DNA of 44,070 nucleotides from Streptomyces sp. UNOB3_S3 (GTDB taxonomy: Bacteria; Actinomycetota; Actinomycetes; Streptomycetales; Streptomycetaceae). The position numbers and the translations under genes were made by a program. Below are positions 14,923-24,068 of the stretch, piece by piece. The stretch's first letter is position 1. The number at the start of each line of letters is the position of its first letter. The stretch lies in contig NZ_JAILXP010000008.1 of the NCBI RefSeq assembly GCF_020740895.1, positions 1 to 44,070 of the forward strand, read 5' to 3'. Under the pieces are notes generated by a model. The model worked only from the letters and a program-made list of their open reading frames with translations, made no database searches and was not told the DNA's origin.

Positions 14923-17379
14923 TCAGTCCGGATCCACCTGGTCCTTCGGGGCTTCGGAGAGGAGGCGGGTGAGGAGGCGGATGGCGGCCTTCTTGTCCAG
15001 GGGGTCGTTGCCGTTGCCGCATTTGGGGGACTGGATGCAGGAAGGGCAGCCGGTGGCGCACTCGCAGGCCGCGATCGCCTCGCGGGTGGCGCCGAGCCAG
15101 CGGGCGGCGGTGTGGAAGGCGCGCTCGGCGAAGCCGGCGCCGCCGGGGTGGCCGTCGTAGACGAAGACGGTCGGCAGGAGGGTGTCGGGGTGGAGGGGGA
15201 CGGAGACGCCCCCGATGTCCCAGCGGTCGCACGTGGCGAAGAGGGGGAGCATGCCGATGGAAGCGTGTTCGGCGGCGTGGAGGGCGCCGCCGAGGGCCTC
15301 GGGGGAGATCCGGGCGTCGTCGAGCTGGTCCTCGGTGACGGTCCACCACACGGCGCGGGTGCGCAGGGTGCGGGGCGGCAGGTCCAGTTTGGTCTCGCCC
15401 ATGACCTCGCCGGTGATGAGTCTGCGGCGGAGGAAGGAGACGACCTGGTTGGTGACCTCGACGGAGCCGAAGCACAGCCGTGCGTCCCCCCAGGGGACCT
15501 CGGTGGTGGTCTCCAGGATGGAGACGGCCGTGGTGTCGCGGGCCGTCGTGGAGTAGGGCGGGTCGGCCTGTTCCACCAGGGCGACGGAGTCCTCCAGGTC
15601 GAGGTGGCGCACGAGGTAGCTGCGGCCCTGGTGGAGGTGGACGGCGCCCTCGTGGACGGTGGTGTGGGCGGCGGACCGGTCCACGGTGCCCAGCAGCCGT
15701 CCCGTGCCCTCCTCGACGACCTGGACGGGGCGGCCGCCCCCGCCCCGGATGTCGGTGAGGTCGGCGGCGCGCTCGCGGCGGGTCCAGTGCCAGGCGGTGC
15801 CCCGGTGGCGGAGCAGTTTGCGGGCCTCCAGCTGGGAGATCACGGCCATGGCCTCGGGTCCGAAGAGCGACAGGTCGGACTCGGTCAGGGGCAGCTCCTC
15901 GGCGGCCGCGCACAGGTGGGGCGCGAGGACGTAGGGGTTGTCCGGGTCGAGGACGGTGGACTCCACGGGCTGCTGGAAGAGGGCCTCGGGGTGGTGGACG
16001 AGGTAGGTGTCCAGCGGGTCGTCGCGGGCGATCAGGACGGCGAGCGCGCCCCGGCCGGTGCGGCCCGCGCGGCCGGCCTGCTGCCACAGGGAGGCGCGGG
16101 TGCCGGGGTAGCCGGAGAGGAGGACGGCGTCGAGGCCGGCGACGTCGACGCCCAGTTCCAGGGCCGAGGTGGCGGCGAGGCCCAGCAGCTCGCCGGTGTG
16201 GAGGGAGCGCTCGAGGGCGCGGCGCTCCTCGGGGAGGTAGCCGCCGCGGTAGGCGGCGACGCGGGAAGGGAGGGAACGGTCCACGGCGGCGAGCCGCTCC
16301 TGGGCGATGAGGGCGACCAGCTCGGCGCCGCGCCGGGAGCGGACGAAGGCGACGGTGCGCACGCCCTGGACGGCGAGGTCGGTGAGGAGGTCGGCGGTCT
16401 CGGCGGTGGCGGTACGGCGGACGGGGGCGCCCCGCTCGCCGTGGAGCTCGGTGAGCGGGGGCTCCCAGAGGGCGAAGACCAGTTCGCCGCGCGGGGAGGC
16501 GTCCTCGGTGACCTCCGCGACGGGAAGGCCGGTGAGCCGGCTCGCGGCGGTGCCGGGCTCGGAGGCCGTGGCGGAGGCGAGGAGGAAGACGGGGTCGGAG
16601 CCGTAGCGGGCGCACAGGCGGCGCAGCCGGCGGAGCACCTGGGCGACGTGGGAGCCGAAGACGCCCCGGTAGGCGTGGCACTCGTCGATGACGACATAGC
16701 GCAGGGCGCGCAGGAAGGAGGCCCATCGGGGGTGGGCGGGCAGGATCGAGCGGTGGAGCATGTCCGGGTTGGTCAGCGCGTAATTGGCGTACTGGCGCAC
16801 CCACTCGCGTTCCTCGAAGGGGGTGTCCCCGTCGTAGACGGCGGGCCGGACGCCCTTGCCGAGGGGGCCGGCGAGGGCGCGTACGGCGCGGCGCTGGTCG
16901 GCGGCGAGGGCCTTGGTGGGGGCGAGGTAGAGGGCGGTCGCGCCTCGCCCGTTGGGGGCCTCGGAGCCGTCTAGCAGGGCGCTGAGGACGGGGGCGAGGT
17001 AGGCGAGGGACTTGCCGGAGGCGGTGCCGGTGGCCATCACGGCCGACTCGCCGTGCAGCGCGTGCTCGGCGACACGCGCCTGATGGGCCCAGGGCCGTTC
17101 GATTCCGGCGGCCCGGATGGCGTCGATCACTTCCGGCCGGATCTTCTCGGGCCAGGGGGCATGACGTCCGGGACGAGGGGGCAAGTGCTCCGTATGAGTG
17201 ATGCGTGCGGCCCGGCCCGGCCCGGCGGCGAGTCGGTCGAGGACTGTCCGGGGAGCGGGGTGCACGCCCGCCTCCGGCGGGAGTTGATCGTTGGCCATCG
17301 ACACCGAGTGTGTCACCGGCTTGACGGACAATGGCGCCAAGGCGTCGTGCGCGCCTGCCGGTAAGTGATTGAATGCCAT
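14923..17379 (-). CDS. DEAD/DEAH-box helicase with C-terminal DUF1998-type Cys cluster
   Basis: An 818-residue superfamily 2 helicase. Walker A is ATGTASGKS (about 116-124), Walker B is DECH (232-235), the SAT motif follows (LLASATAS), and the second RecA domain ends in [12 protein letters not shown] four-cysteine cluster near the C-terminus (CEC...CPSC...CGNGN) is the signature of the MrfA-like (YprA) family, in which a Bacillus member repairs mitomycin damage. A DNA-repair role here is by analogy only. The ATG at 17379 gives the MAFNHLPAG start that I recall from Streptomyces orthologues; an internal ATG at 17298 is possible. The gene is divergent from bldG with only 54 bp between them, so they share a promoter region. 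Confidence 0.88.
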   Translation of the reverse strand: MAFNHLPAGAHDALAPLSVKPVTHSVSMANDQLPPEAGVHPAPRTVLDRLAAGPGRAARITHTEHLPPRPGRHAPWPEKIRPEVIDAIRAAGIERPWAHQARVAEHALHGESAVMATGTASGKSLAYLAPVLSALLDGSEAPNGRGATALYLAPTKALAADQRRAVRALAGPLGKGVRPAVYDGDTPFEEREWVRQYANYALTNPDMLHRSILPAHPRWASFLRALRYVVIDECHAYRGVFGSHVAQVLRRLRRLCARYGSDPVFLLASATASEPGTAASRLTGLPVAEVTEDASPRGELVFALWEPPLTELHGERGAPVRRTATAETADLLTDLAVQGVRTVAFVRSRRGAELVALIAQERLAAVDRSLPSRVAAYRGGYLPEERRALERSLHTGELLGLAATSALELGVDVAGLDAVLLSGYPGTRASLWQQAGRAGRTGRGALAVLIARDDPLDTYLVHHPEALFQQPVESTVLDPDNPYVLAPHLCAAAEELPLTESDLSLFGPEAMAVISQLEARKLLRHRGTAWHWTRRERAADLTDIRGGGGRPVQVVEEGTGRLLGTVDRSAAHTTVHEGAVHLHQGRSYLVRHLDLEDSVALVEQADPPYSTTARDTTAVSILETTTEVPWGDARLCFGSVEVTNQVVSFLRRRLITGEVMGETKLDLPPRTLRTRAVWWTVTEDQLDDARISPEALGGALHAAEHASIGMLPLFATCDRWDIGGVSVPLHPDTLLPTVFVYDGHPGGAGFAERAFHTAARWLGATREAIAACECATGCPSCIQSPKCGNGNDPLDKKAAIRLLTRLLSEAPKDQVDPD

Positions 17380-17433
17380 CGCGGCTGCCGATCCATGGGG
17401 GGCGACCGCTCGATGCAAGGTGCTGGAGGATCC

Positions 17434-17775
17434 GTGGACCTGTCCCTGTCGACCGAGACCGTAGGCGACCGTACGGTTGTCCGGGTCGGTGGCGAGATTG
17501 ATGTGTACACCGCGCCCAAGCTGCGTGAGCAGCTGGTCGAGCTTGTCAACGACGGCAGCTATCACCTCGTCGTGGACATGGAGGGCGTCGACTTCCTCGA
17601 CTCCACCGGGCTCGGCGTCCTGGTCGGCGGGCTGAAGCGTGTGCGTGCCCATGAGGGTTCGCTGCGGCTGGTCTGCAACCAGGAGCGCATCCTGAAGATT
17701 TTCCGTATCACCGGCCTGACCAAGGTGTTCCCGATCCACACCTCGGTCGAGGACGCGGTGCAGGCGACCGACTGA
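17434..17775 (+). CDS. bldG: anti-sigma factor antagonist BldG
   Basis: A 113-residue STAS-domain protein with the near-exact BldG sequence, including [18 protein letters not shown] and [19 protein letters not shown]. Ser57 in DSTGLG is the expected phosphorylation site. In S. coelicolor BldG is needed for aerial mycelium and antibiotic production and acts by binding anti-sigma proteins in a phosphorylation-dependent way. The GTG at 17434 gives the standard 113-residue length and has GGAGGA just upstream; earlier in-frame starts lie in the promoter gap. The ATP-binding anti-sigma protein gene follows 191 bp downstream on the same strand, as in other streptomycetes. Confidence 0.97.
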   Translation: MDLSLSTETVGDRTVVRVGGEIDVYTAPKLREQLVELVNDGSYHLVVDMEGVDFLDSTGLGVLVGGLKRVRAHEGSLRLVCNQERILKIFRITGLTKVFPIHTSVEDAVQATD

Positions 17776-17966
17776 CGGCCGGGTGGCGGTCGGCCGGCGC
17801 CGGTTGGCGGCCGTCCGCCCGACGCACGTCCGCGGTGCCGCACGCGTACAGCCGCACAGCCACATAGCCGCGCCGGGGGTGACGGGCTCACGGGTCCGGC
17901 CCCTCCGCGAGTTCGCCCTGTGTTCCGGCAGGGGGGACGAGGGCACGTACCACCGAGGGGGATGGC

Positions 17967-18452
17967 ATGGCCACCGTCGAACTGCTCTTCAGCGCCCTTC
18001 CCGAGCACGTCCGCACGGCCAGGCTCGTGGCGGCCGCGGTGGCGCGCCGGGCGGGGGTCGACGAGGCCGTGCTGGACGAGGTCCGGCTCGCGGTCGGCGA
18101 GGCGTGCTCACGTGCCGTGAGCCTCCACCGGAGCCATGAGATCGCCGGCCCGGTGAAGGTGGTGCTGACGGAGGACGAGAAGAAGTTCTCCATCGAGGTC
18201 GCCGACGACGCCCCTCACCCGGGTGTCATGGCCGCGACGGCCGCCGCGTCCGCTTCCGCCGCCCCCGGCGGTTCCCCGGTGTCCTCCGCTTCCGCCCCCG
18301 TGGCGCCGGACGACAGCGGCGCCGACAGCGAGGACGACATGGGGCTCGCCGTGATCAGCGGCCTGGTCGACGATGTCGAGGTGACGGCGAGCGAGACGGG
18401 CGGCCTGATCCGGATGAGCTGGCCGACGACCCCGTCGTCCGCGGCGCAGTAG
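17967..18452 (+). CDS. ATP-binding anti-sigma protein, BldG neighbour (ApgA-like)
   Basis: A 161-residue HATPase_c_2 (RsbW/SpoIIAB-like) protein. These proteins hold sigma factors inactive and are countered by STAS proteins such as BldG. The N-box region reads EACSRAVSLH, where active kinases have EACxNAV-H; the Asn that coordinates Mg2+ is replaced by Arg, so kinase activity is doubtful. The middle (about 90-125) is a low-complexity Ala/Ser/Pro insert between the two halves of the domain, and DDMGLAVISGLVDDVEV closes the fold. The ATG at 17967 has GAGGGGG upstream. The partner sigma factor is not encoded nearby. Confidence 0.85.
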   Translation: MATVELLFSALPEHVRTARLVAAAVARRAGVDEAVLDEVRLAVGEACSRAVSLHRSHEIAGPVKVVLTEDEKKFSIEVADDAPHPGVMAATAAASASAAPGGSPVSSASAPVAPDDSGADSEDDMGLAVISGLVDDVEVTASETGGLIRMSWPTTPSSAAQ

Positions 18453-18917
18453 CCCGTCCCCCCGTCAGCCCGTATTCCCTGTCGGCCCGTATCCTCCGCC
18501 GGCGTGTATCCCCCGTCGCCGTAGCCCGGTGGCCGCTTTTCGCTGTACCAGGGCCTTTCAGCCTGCCGTAACCGTGCGCCGGTGGGCGTCGGTATGTGTC
18601 GGCGTGCGTCGGTGCGCGTCGGCGGCGTGCCGCCTCCGGCCTTTCTGCTGGTCTTCCTGCGGCTTTGTCGCGACCTCACGTCGTGCCGGTTCTTCACCGG
18701 CCGGTCAATACTCCGGGCGATCCTCCAGGGATCAATTCTTGATCTTCACCATTCCGCCCCGTGGGCGACCTTCGCATGAAGTCTCATTCCGTTTGCCGCG
18801 CTCTGTTTTGATCTCGCCATGCTCCCTACAATCCGTCCATCTTGAGCTCAGGACTCCTGAGCGCGGCGGCTGTACGCCCGGCCGCGCGCCCATGTGCCAA
18901 ACGTCTAAGGAGGACGA
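18453..18917. promoter_or_regulatory. 465-bp gap upstream of the pyrophosphatase gene
   Basis: No gene was recognised. The first half is low-complexity with repeated GTCGGYRTG-like units (about 18587-18630). GATCAA-TTC-TTGATC (18730-18744) is a perfect palindrome that could be a regulator site. TACAAT at 18827-18832 is a good -10 hexamer about 86 bp before the hppA start; its -35 is unclear (TGTTTT at 17-bp spacing). A strong ribosome site, AAGGAGGA, precedes the ATG at 18918. Confidence 0.45.
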
Positions 18918-21308
18918 ATGGCGGGGCCTCTCACCCCTGAACAGGTGGACTTCACTCAACGACTCGCGGTCGAGCTCACCGACGGCAACCGCACCCTCGT
19001 CACAGTGATCGCGGCGGTGGCGACCGCGGCGCTCGTGGTGGCCGTGGTGCTGGTGCGTCAGGTGCTGGCGGCCGGTGAGGGAACCGACGGCATGAAGAGA
19101 ATCGCCGCGGCGGTGCAGGAGGGCGCGAACGCCTATCTCGCCCGGCAGTTGCGCACCCTCGGCGTCTTCGCCGTGATCGTGTTCTTTCTGCTGATGCTGC
19201 TGCCGGCCGACAACTGGTCGCAGCGCATGGGCCGTTCGCTCTTCTTCCTGGTCGGTGCCGTGTTCTCGGCGGCCACCGGCTATATCGGCATGTGGCTCGC
19301 CGTGCGCAGCAATGTGCGGGTGGCGGCCGCCGCGCGGGAGGCGACCCCGGCCAAGGGGGAGCCGGAGAAGGATCTGACGGCCGTCGCCCACAAGGCGATG
19401 AAGATCGCTTTCCGTACGGGCGGCGTCGTCGGCATGTTCACGGTCGGCCTCGGCCTGCTGGGCGCGTCCTGCGTGGTGCTGGTCTACGCGGCCGACGCGC
19501 CCAAGGTGCTGGAGGGCTTCGGCTTCGGCGCGGCGCTGCTGGCCATGTTCATGAGGGTCGGCGGCGGCATCTTCACCAAGGCCGCCGACGTGGGCGCCGA
19601 CCTGGTCGGCAAGGTCGAGCAGGGCATCCCCGAGGACGATCCCCGCAACGCGGCCACCATCGCCGACAACGTGGGCGACAACGTCGGCGACTGCGCGGGC
19701 ATGGCGGCCGACCTCTTCGAGTCGTACGCCGTGACGCTCGTCGCCGCGCTGATCCTCGGCAAGGCCGCCTTCGGCGACTCGGGCCTGGCCTTCCCGCTGC
19801 TCGTGCCCGCCATCGGTGTGGTCACCGCGATGATCGGCATCTTCGCGGTGGCGCCGCGCCGCAGCGACCGGAGCGGGATGACCGCGATCAACCGGGGCTT
19901 CTTCATCTCGGCCGTCATCTCGCTGGTGCTGGTGGCGGTGGCGGTGTTCGCCTATCTGCCGTCCAGCTACGCGGACTTGAAGGGCGTCGGCGACGCCGCC
20001 GTCCGGGGGCACGGCGGCGACCCGCGTGTCCTCGCCCTGGTGGCTGTGGCCATCGGTATCGTCCTCGCGGCCCTGATCCAGCAGCTCACGGGCTACTTCA
20101 CGGAGACCACCCGGCGCCCCGTGCGGGACATCGGCAAGACGTCCCTGACCGGCCCGGCGACCGTCGTCCTCGCGGGGATCTCCGTCGGCCTGGAGTCCGC
20201 GGTCTACTCGGCCGTGCTGATCGCGCTCGGGGTGTACGGGGCGTTCCTGCTCGGCGGCACCTCGATCATGCTGGCGCTGTTCGCGGTGGCCCTCGCGGGC
20301 ACCGGGCTGCTCACGACCGTCGGCGTCATCGTGGCGATGGACACCTTCGGGCCGGTCTCCGACAACGCGCAGGGCATCGCCGAGATGTCGGGTGACGTCG
20401 AGGGCGCGGGCGCGCGGGTGCTCACCGAGCTGGACGCCGTGGGCAACACCACCAAGGCGATCACCAAGGGCATCGCCATCGCCACGGCCGTCCTCGCGGC
20501 GTCCGCGCTGTTCGGCTCGTACCGCGACGCGATCGCGACGGCGGTGACGGACGTGCACGCCAAGGCGGGGGAGATGGGGCTGAGCCTGGACATCTCGCAG
20601 CCCAACAACCTGGTCGGGCTGGTCCTCGGCGCGGCCGTCGTCTTCCTCTTCTCGGGGCTCGCCATCAACGCGGTGTCGCGGTCGGCGGGCGCGGTGGTCT
20701 ACGAGGTGCGGCGGCAGTTCCGCGAGCACCCCGGGATCATGGACTACACCGAGAAGCCGGAGTACGGGCGCGTGGTGGACATCTGCACCAAGGACGCGCT
20801 GCGCGAGCTGGCCACCCCCGGTCTGCTCGCGGTCATGGCCCCCATCGCCGTCGGCTTCTCCCTGGGTGTCGGGGCGCTCGGCTCGTACCTGGCCGGGGCC
20901 ATCGGCACCGGGACCCTGATGGCCGTCTTCCTCGCCAACTCCGGTGGCGCCTGGGACAACGCCAAGAAGCTCGTGGAGGACGGGCACCACGGCGGCAAGG
21001 GCAGCGAGGCGCACGCGGCGACGGTCATCGGCGACACGGTCGGCGACCCGTTCAAGGACACCGCCGGTCCCGCGATCAACCCGCTGCTGAAGGTGATGAA
21101 CCTGGTGGCGCTGCTCATCGCGCCGGCGGTGGTGAAGTTCAGTTACGGGGCCGACGCCAACAAGGGGCTGAGAATCGCCGTGGCGGTGCTGGCCGTTGTC
21201 GTCATCGTCGGCGCGGTCTATCTCTCCAAGCGGCGCGGCGTCGCCGTGGACGGGGGCGACGGAGCGGAGCGGGCGGTGTCGCCGGTGGACCCGGCGGTGG
21301 TGTCCTGA
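18918..21308 (+). CDS. hppA: membrane-bound proton-translocating pyrophosphatase
   Basis: A 796-residue integral membrane protein with about 15-16 hydrophobic segments. It couples hydrolysis of pyrophosphate to proton export across the cytoplasmic membrane. The substrate loop DVGADLVGKVE (224-234) and the acidic motif DNVGDNVGDCAG (250-261) are intact. GNTTKAITKG (509-518) has Lys513 where K+-dependent enzymes have Ala, so it should be of the K+-independent, H+-pumping class. The start is firm, with AAGGAGGACG directly upstream. It stands alone between bldG's partner gene and a lipoprotein gene, as in other streptomycetes. Confidence 0.95.
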   Translation: MAGPLTPEQVDFTQRLAVELTDGNRTLVTVIAAVATAALVVAVVLVRQVLAAGEGTDGMKRIAAAVQEGANAYLARQLRTLGVFAVIVFFLLMLLPADNWSQRMGRSLFFLVGAVFSAATGYIGMWLAVRSNVRVAAAAREATPAKGEPEKDLTAVAHKAMKIAFRTGGVVGMFTVGLGLLGASCVVLVYAADAPKVLEGFGFGAALLAMFMRVGGGIFTKAADVGADLVGKVEQGIPEDDPRNAATIADNVGDNVGDCAGMAADLFESYAVTLVAALILGKAAFGDSGLAFPLLVPAIGVVTAMIGIFAVAPRRSDRSGMTAINRGFFISAVISLVLVAVAVFAYLPSSYADLKGVGDAAVRGHGGDPRVLALVAVAIGIVLAALIQQLTGYFTETTRRPVRDIGKTSLTGPATVVLAGISVGLESAVYSAVLIALGVYGAFLLGGTSIMLALFAVALAGTGLLTTVGVIVAMDTFGPVSDNAQGIAEMSGDVEGAGARVLTELDAVGNTTKAITKGIAIATAVLAASALFGSYRDAIATAVTDVHAKAGEMGLSLDISQPNNLVGLVLGAAVVFLFSGLAINAVSRSAGAVVYEVRRQFREHPGIMDYTEKPEYGRVVDICTKDALRELATPGLLAVMAPIAVGFSLGVGALGSYLAGAIGTGTLMAVFLANSGGAWDNAKKLVEDGHHGGKGSEAHAATVIGDTVGDPFKDTAGPAINPLLKVMNLVALLIAPAVVKFSYGADANKGLRIAVAVLAVVVIVGAVYLSKRRGVAVDGGDGAERAVSPVDPAVVS

Positions 21309-21506
21309 CGTCGTCTCAGCCGGTGCGGTTTTCCGGACGGAGATGAGCGGAGCACACCGTCCGCACCCTCGCCGAGGTGCGGCGAACGCCACGCCAAGCT
21401 TGGTGCAAATGGCTTTAAAAGGGTGCATACGGTGTGCTTGGCTCGCGGCCCTTCCCGCGCGGACGTGTAAGTTCCCGGGCCGAGAGCCATCGAAGGGACC
21501 AATCCG

Positions 21507-22088
21507 GTGAACAAGAAGCTTGTGGCTGCGCTGTCCGGCGGGGCGGCACTCCTCCTGGCGTTGACGGGCTGTGGCGGTGGCGACGACGGCGCCAACAAGA
21601 AGAAGCTGGACGACTGGGCCAAGAGTGTCTGCGACCAGATGCAGCCTCAGGTGAAGAAGATCACCGATTCCAACGCGGCCATCGCGTCCCTCCAGAACGA
21701 GGAGGACTCGAAGAAGATCCAGCAGACCGACTCGGCCGCCTTCCAGGCCAACGCCGATGCGTACAAGGCGCTCGCGACCTCCGTCCAGAACGCGGGAGCG
21801 CCGCCGGTCAAGGACGGCGAGAGCAGCCAGAAGAACGCCGTCAAGGCGCTCAACGACCTCTCCGGGGCATACGCCGAGCTGAAGAAGCGGGTGGACGCGC
21901 TGGACACGGGCGACAAGGGCAAGTTCGGCGACGGCCTCAAGAGCATCGCCGGGGACATCGCCAAGCTCAGCGGCCGGAGCGACGACGCGCTCAAGAAGCT
22001 CCAGTCCGGCGACGTCGGCAAGGCGATGGCGAAGACGCCGGGCTGCCAGAAGCCGGCGGGCGCCCCGACGCAGAGCAAGAAGGCGTGA
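21507..22088 (+). CDS. small secreted lipoprotein
   Basis: A 193-residue protein. The signal peptide MNKKLVAALSGGAALLLAL ends in the lipobox LTGC, so the mature protein begins at Cys23 and is lipid-anchored outside the membrane. The rest is polar, lysine- and alanine-rich and largely helical, with cysteines in SVCDQM and PGCQKP that may form a disulfide. No enzyme motif is visible; it looks like a small substrate-binding-like or structural lipoprotein. The GTG at 21507 has GAAGGGA upstream. A GC-rich hairpin follows the gene. The function is unknown; the gene is conserved in this position. Confidence 0.82.
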   Translation: MNKKLVAALSGGAALLLALTGCGGGDDGANKKKLDDWAKSVCDQMQPQVKKITDSNAAIASLQNEEDSKKIQQTDSAAFQANADAYKALATSVQNAGAPPVKDGESSQKNAVKALNDLSGAYAELKKRVDALDTGDKGKFGDGLKSIAGDIAKLSGRSDDALKKLQSGDVGKAMAKTPGCQKPAGAPTQSKKA

Positions 22089-22121
22089 CCGGCAAGGCAT
22101 AGCCCGGCGAAGGGCACAGTC

Positions 22122-22154
22122 GGCCCCGGCGCGCCCCGCACGGCGCGCCGGGCC
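22122..22154 (+). terminator. GC-rich hairpin after the lipoprotein gene
   Basis: GGCCCCGGCGCGCC (22122-22135) pairs with GGCGCGCCGGGCC (22142-22154) with one bulged C and a 6-nt loop. It lies 33 bp after the stop codon and before the methyltransferase start, and is a likely rho-independent-like terminator without a long T tract. Confidence 0.7.
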
Positions 22155-22191
22155 TTCGTCGTTCCCCGGCGCCGCCCCCGACAATGGTCCC

Positions 22192-23718
22192 GTGAGTACG
22201 CCCCGCCTTCCCGACGCCGATCCCGCGCGCACCGCACGTCTGCGCGAGTCCCTGCTGGCCGCCGCCTTCACGGCCGACGGCCTCCTCGACCTGCTCGGTG
22301 CCCCCGCCTACGCCGCCCTCGCCCGCAGCGAGACCGTCCCCGCCCTGCGCGCCACGCGCGGCGACGGCCCGCTGGAGACGCTGACCCGGCTCTTCCTGCT
22401 CCAGCGCCCCGTCGCGTACGACCGCGTCGCCGCCGCGCTGCCCGTGGCCGACTGCCTCGCCGACGGCTGGCTCGTCCGGGACGGCGACGAGGTACGGGCC
22501 ACCGTCGACGTCCGCCCGTACGGCGGGCCCGAGGGCCAGGACTGGTGGATCGTCTCCGACCTCGGCTGCGCCGTCGGCGGCGCCGGCGGGATCGCCGGGG
22601 GCGGCGGCCCGGCCGGGGTGGACCGCTCGGAGCTCGTCCTCGGTGTGGGCGGCGCCTCCACCACGCTCGCCGGGATCACGGTCCGCACGCCCGTGGGGAG
22701 CGCCCTCGACCTCGGCACCGGCTCCGGTATCCAGGCGCTGCACGCGGCCCAGCACGCGACCAGGGTCACGGCCACGGACCTCAACCCGCGCGCGCTCCAC
22801 ATCGCGCGGCTCACCCTCGCGCTCTCCGGTGCTCCGGAGGCCGATCTGCGCCAGGGCTCGCTCTTCGAGCCGGTCGCGGGGGAGACGTTCGACCTGATCG
22901 TCTCCAACCCGCCCTTCGTGATCTCGCCCGGCGCCCGGCTGACCTACCGCGACGGCGGCATGGGCGGCGACGACCTGTGCCGCACGCTGGTCCAGCACTC
23001 GGCCGACCGGCTCAACGACGGGGGCTACTGCCAGCTGCTCGCCAACTGGCAGCACGTCGAGGGCGAGGACTGGCGCGAGCGGCTGTCCTCCTGGGTGCCG
23101 CGCGGCTGCGACGCGTGGATCGTCCAGCGCGAGGTCCAGGACGTCGCCCAGTACGCCGAGCTGTGGCTGCGTGACGCCGGTGACCACCGCACCGCGCCCG
23201 AGGAGTACGCGGCCCGCTACGACGCCTGGCTGGCGGAGTTCGAGGCCCGGAAGACCAAGGGCATCGGTTTTGGCTGGATTACGTTGCGCAAAACGGGCGC
23301 CGACCGCCCGTCGGTGGTCGTGGAGGAGTGGCCCCACCCGGTCGAGCAGCCGCTCGGCCCGGCCGTAACGGCTCATTTCGAGCGACAGGACTTCCTCCGG
23401 ACGCATGACGACGCGGCGCTGCTCGCCGCCCGTTTCACGCTGGCCGACGAGGTCGTCCAGGAGCAGGTCGGGCTGCCGGGCGCCGAGGACCCCGAGCACG
23501 TCGTGCTGCGGCAGAACCGGGGCATGCGCCGGGCCACCAAGGTGGACACGGTCGGGGCGGGCTTCGCCGGCGTCTGCGACGGGACGCTCCCGGCGGGCCG
23601 GATCCTCGACGCCATCGCCCAGCTCGTCGGGGAGGACGCGGTGCAGCTCCGCGACCGTACGCCGGACGCCATCCGCACCCTCGTCGAGCAGGGCTTTCTC
23701 TTGCCGGCCGACGACTGA
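22192..23718 (+). CDS. class I SAM-dependent methyltransferase
   Basis: A 508-residue protein. An N-terminal domain of about 150 residues precedes a Rossmann methyltransferase fold. The SAM loop is LDLGTGSGIQALH, and the catalytic NPPF motif (IVSNPPFVIS) is shared with N6-adenine and N5-glutamine methyltransferases such as RsmC/RlmG and HemK-type enzymes. The likely substrate is rRNA or a protein glutamine, but which one cannot be read. A winged-helix-like domain occupies about residues 395-508. The GTG at 22192 is used; it has no strong ribosome site. It lies between the lipoprotein gene and topA, as in other streptomycetes. Confidence 0.82.
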   Translation: MSTPRLPDADPARTARLRESLLAAAFTADGLLDLLGAPAYAALARSETVPALRATRGDGPLETLTRLFLLQRPVAYDRVAAALPVADCLADGWLVRDGDEVRATVDVRPYGGPEGQDWWIVSDLGCAVGGAGGIAGGGGPAGVDRSELVLGVGGASTTLAGITVRTPVGSALDLGTGSGIQALHAAQHATRVTATDLNPRALHIARLTLALSGAPEADLRQGSLFEPVAGETFDLIVSNPPFVISPGARLTYRDGGMGGDDLCRTLVQHSADRLNDGGYCQLLANWQHVEGEDWRERLSSWVPRGCDAWIVQREVQDVAQYAELWLRDAGDHRTAPEEYAARYDAWLAEFEARKTKGIGFGWITLRKTGADRPSVVVEEWPHPVEQPLGPAVTAHFERQDFLRTHDDAALLAARFTLADEVVQEQVGLPGAEDPEHVVLRQNRGMRRATKVDTVGAGFAGVCDGTLPAGRILDAIAQLVGEDAVQLRDRTPDAIRTLVEQGFLLPADD

Positions 23719-24068
23719 GGGCGCGCCTTCGGCCCCGTCGGCCGCACGGGGGACCGCCCCGGGAAGCCGTCGCCCGACTCCTGGGAAGGGCGGACGGAGG
23801 GGTCGTGTTCGCGTCATGTTTCCGCCGCCCGTCCCGTCCACCGGACAGGGGCGGTGCGGCGGGCGGCGGCCGTGGGGCCGATGGGGCCTTCCTGACAGTG
23901 GTGTGACGGTCCGGGCGGCAGACAGGACGCTTGTCGGGTTACCGTTCGAGTGGCGTTGCGGGCTTTTTCCGTTTGACACGGGGGCGGGATGTACCGTCAC
24001 ACTCCGCAGCGTCACCGCAACGCCCACACCGAAACGCCAACCGAGTGTCGACCGGAAGAAGAGCGAAG
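23719..24068. promoter_or_regulatory. 350-bp gap with probable topA promoter
   Basis: No gene was recognised. TTGACA at 23973-23978 is a perfect -35 hexamer; the -10 is unclear (TACCGT with a short spacer or CACACT with a long one). Unusual spacing would fit the supercoiling-sensitive topA promoters described in Streptomyces, but this is inference. AAGAAGAG precedes the TTG start at 24069. Confidence 0.4.

Noticed and set aside
14923..17379. Assignment of the helicase as a proven mitomycin-repair enzyme
   Set aside because: The Cys cluster and helicase motifs fit the MrfA-like family, but function cannot be transferred from sequence alone.
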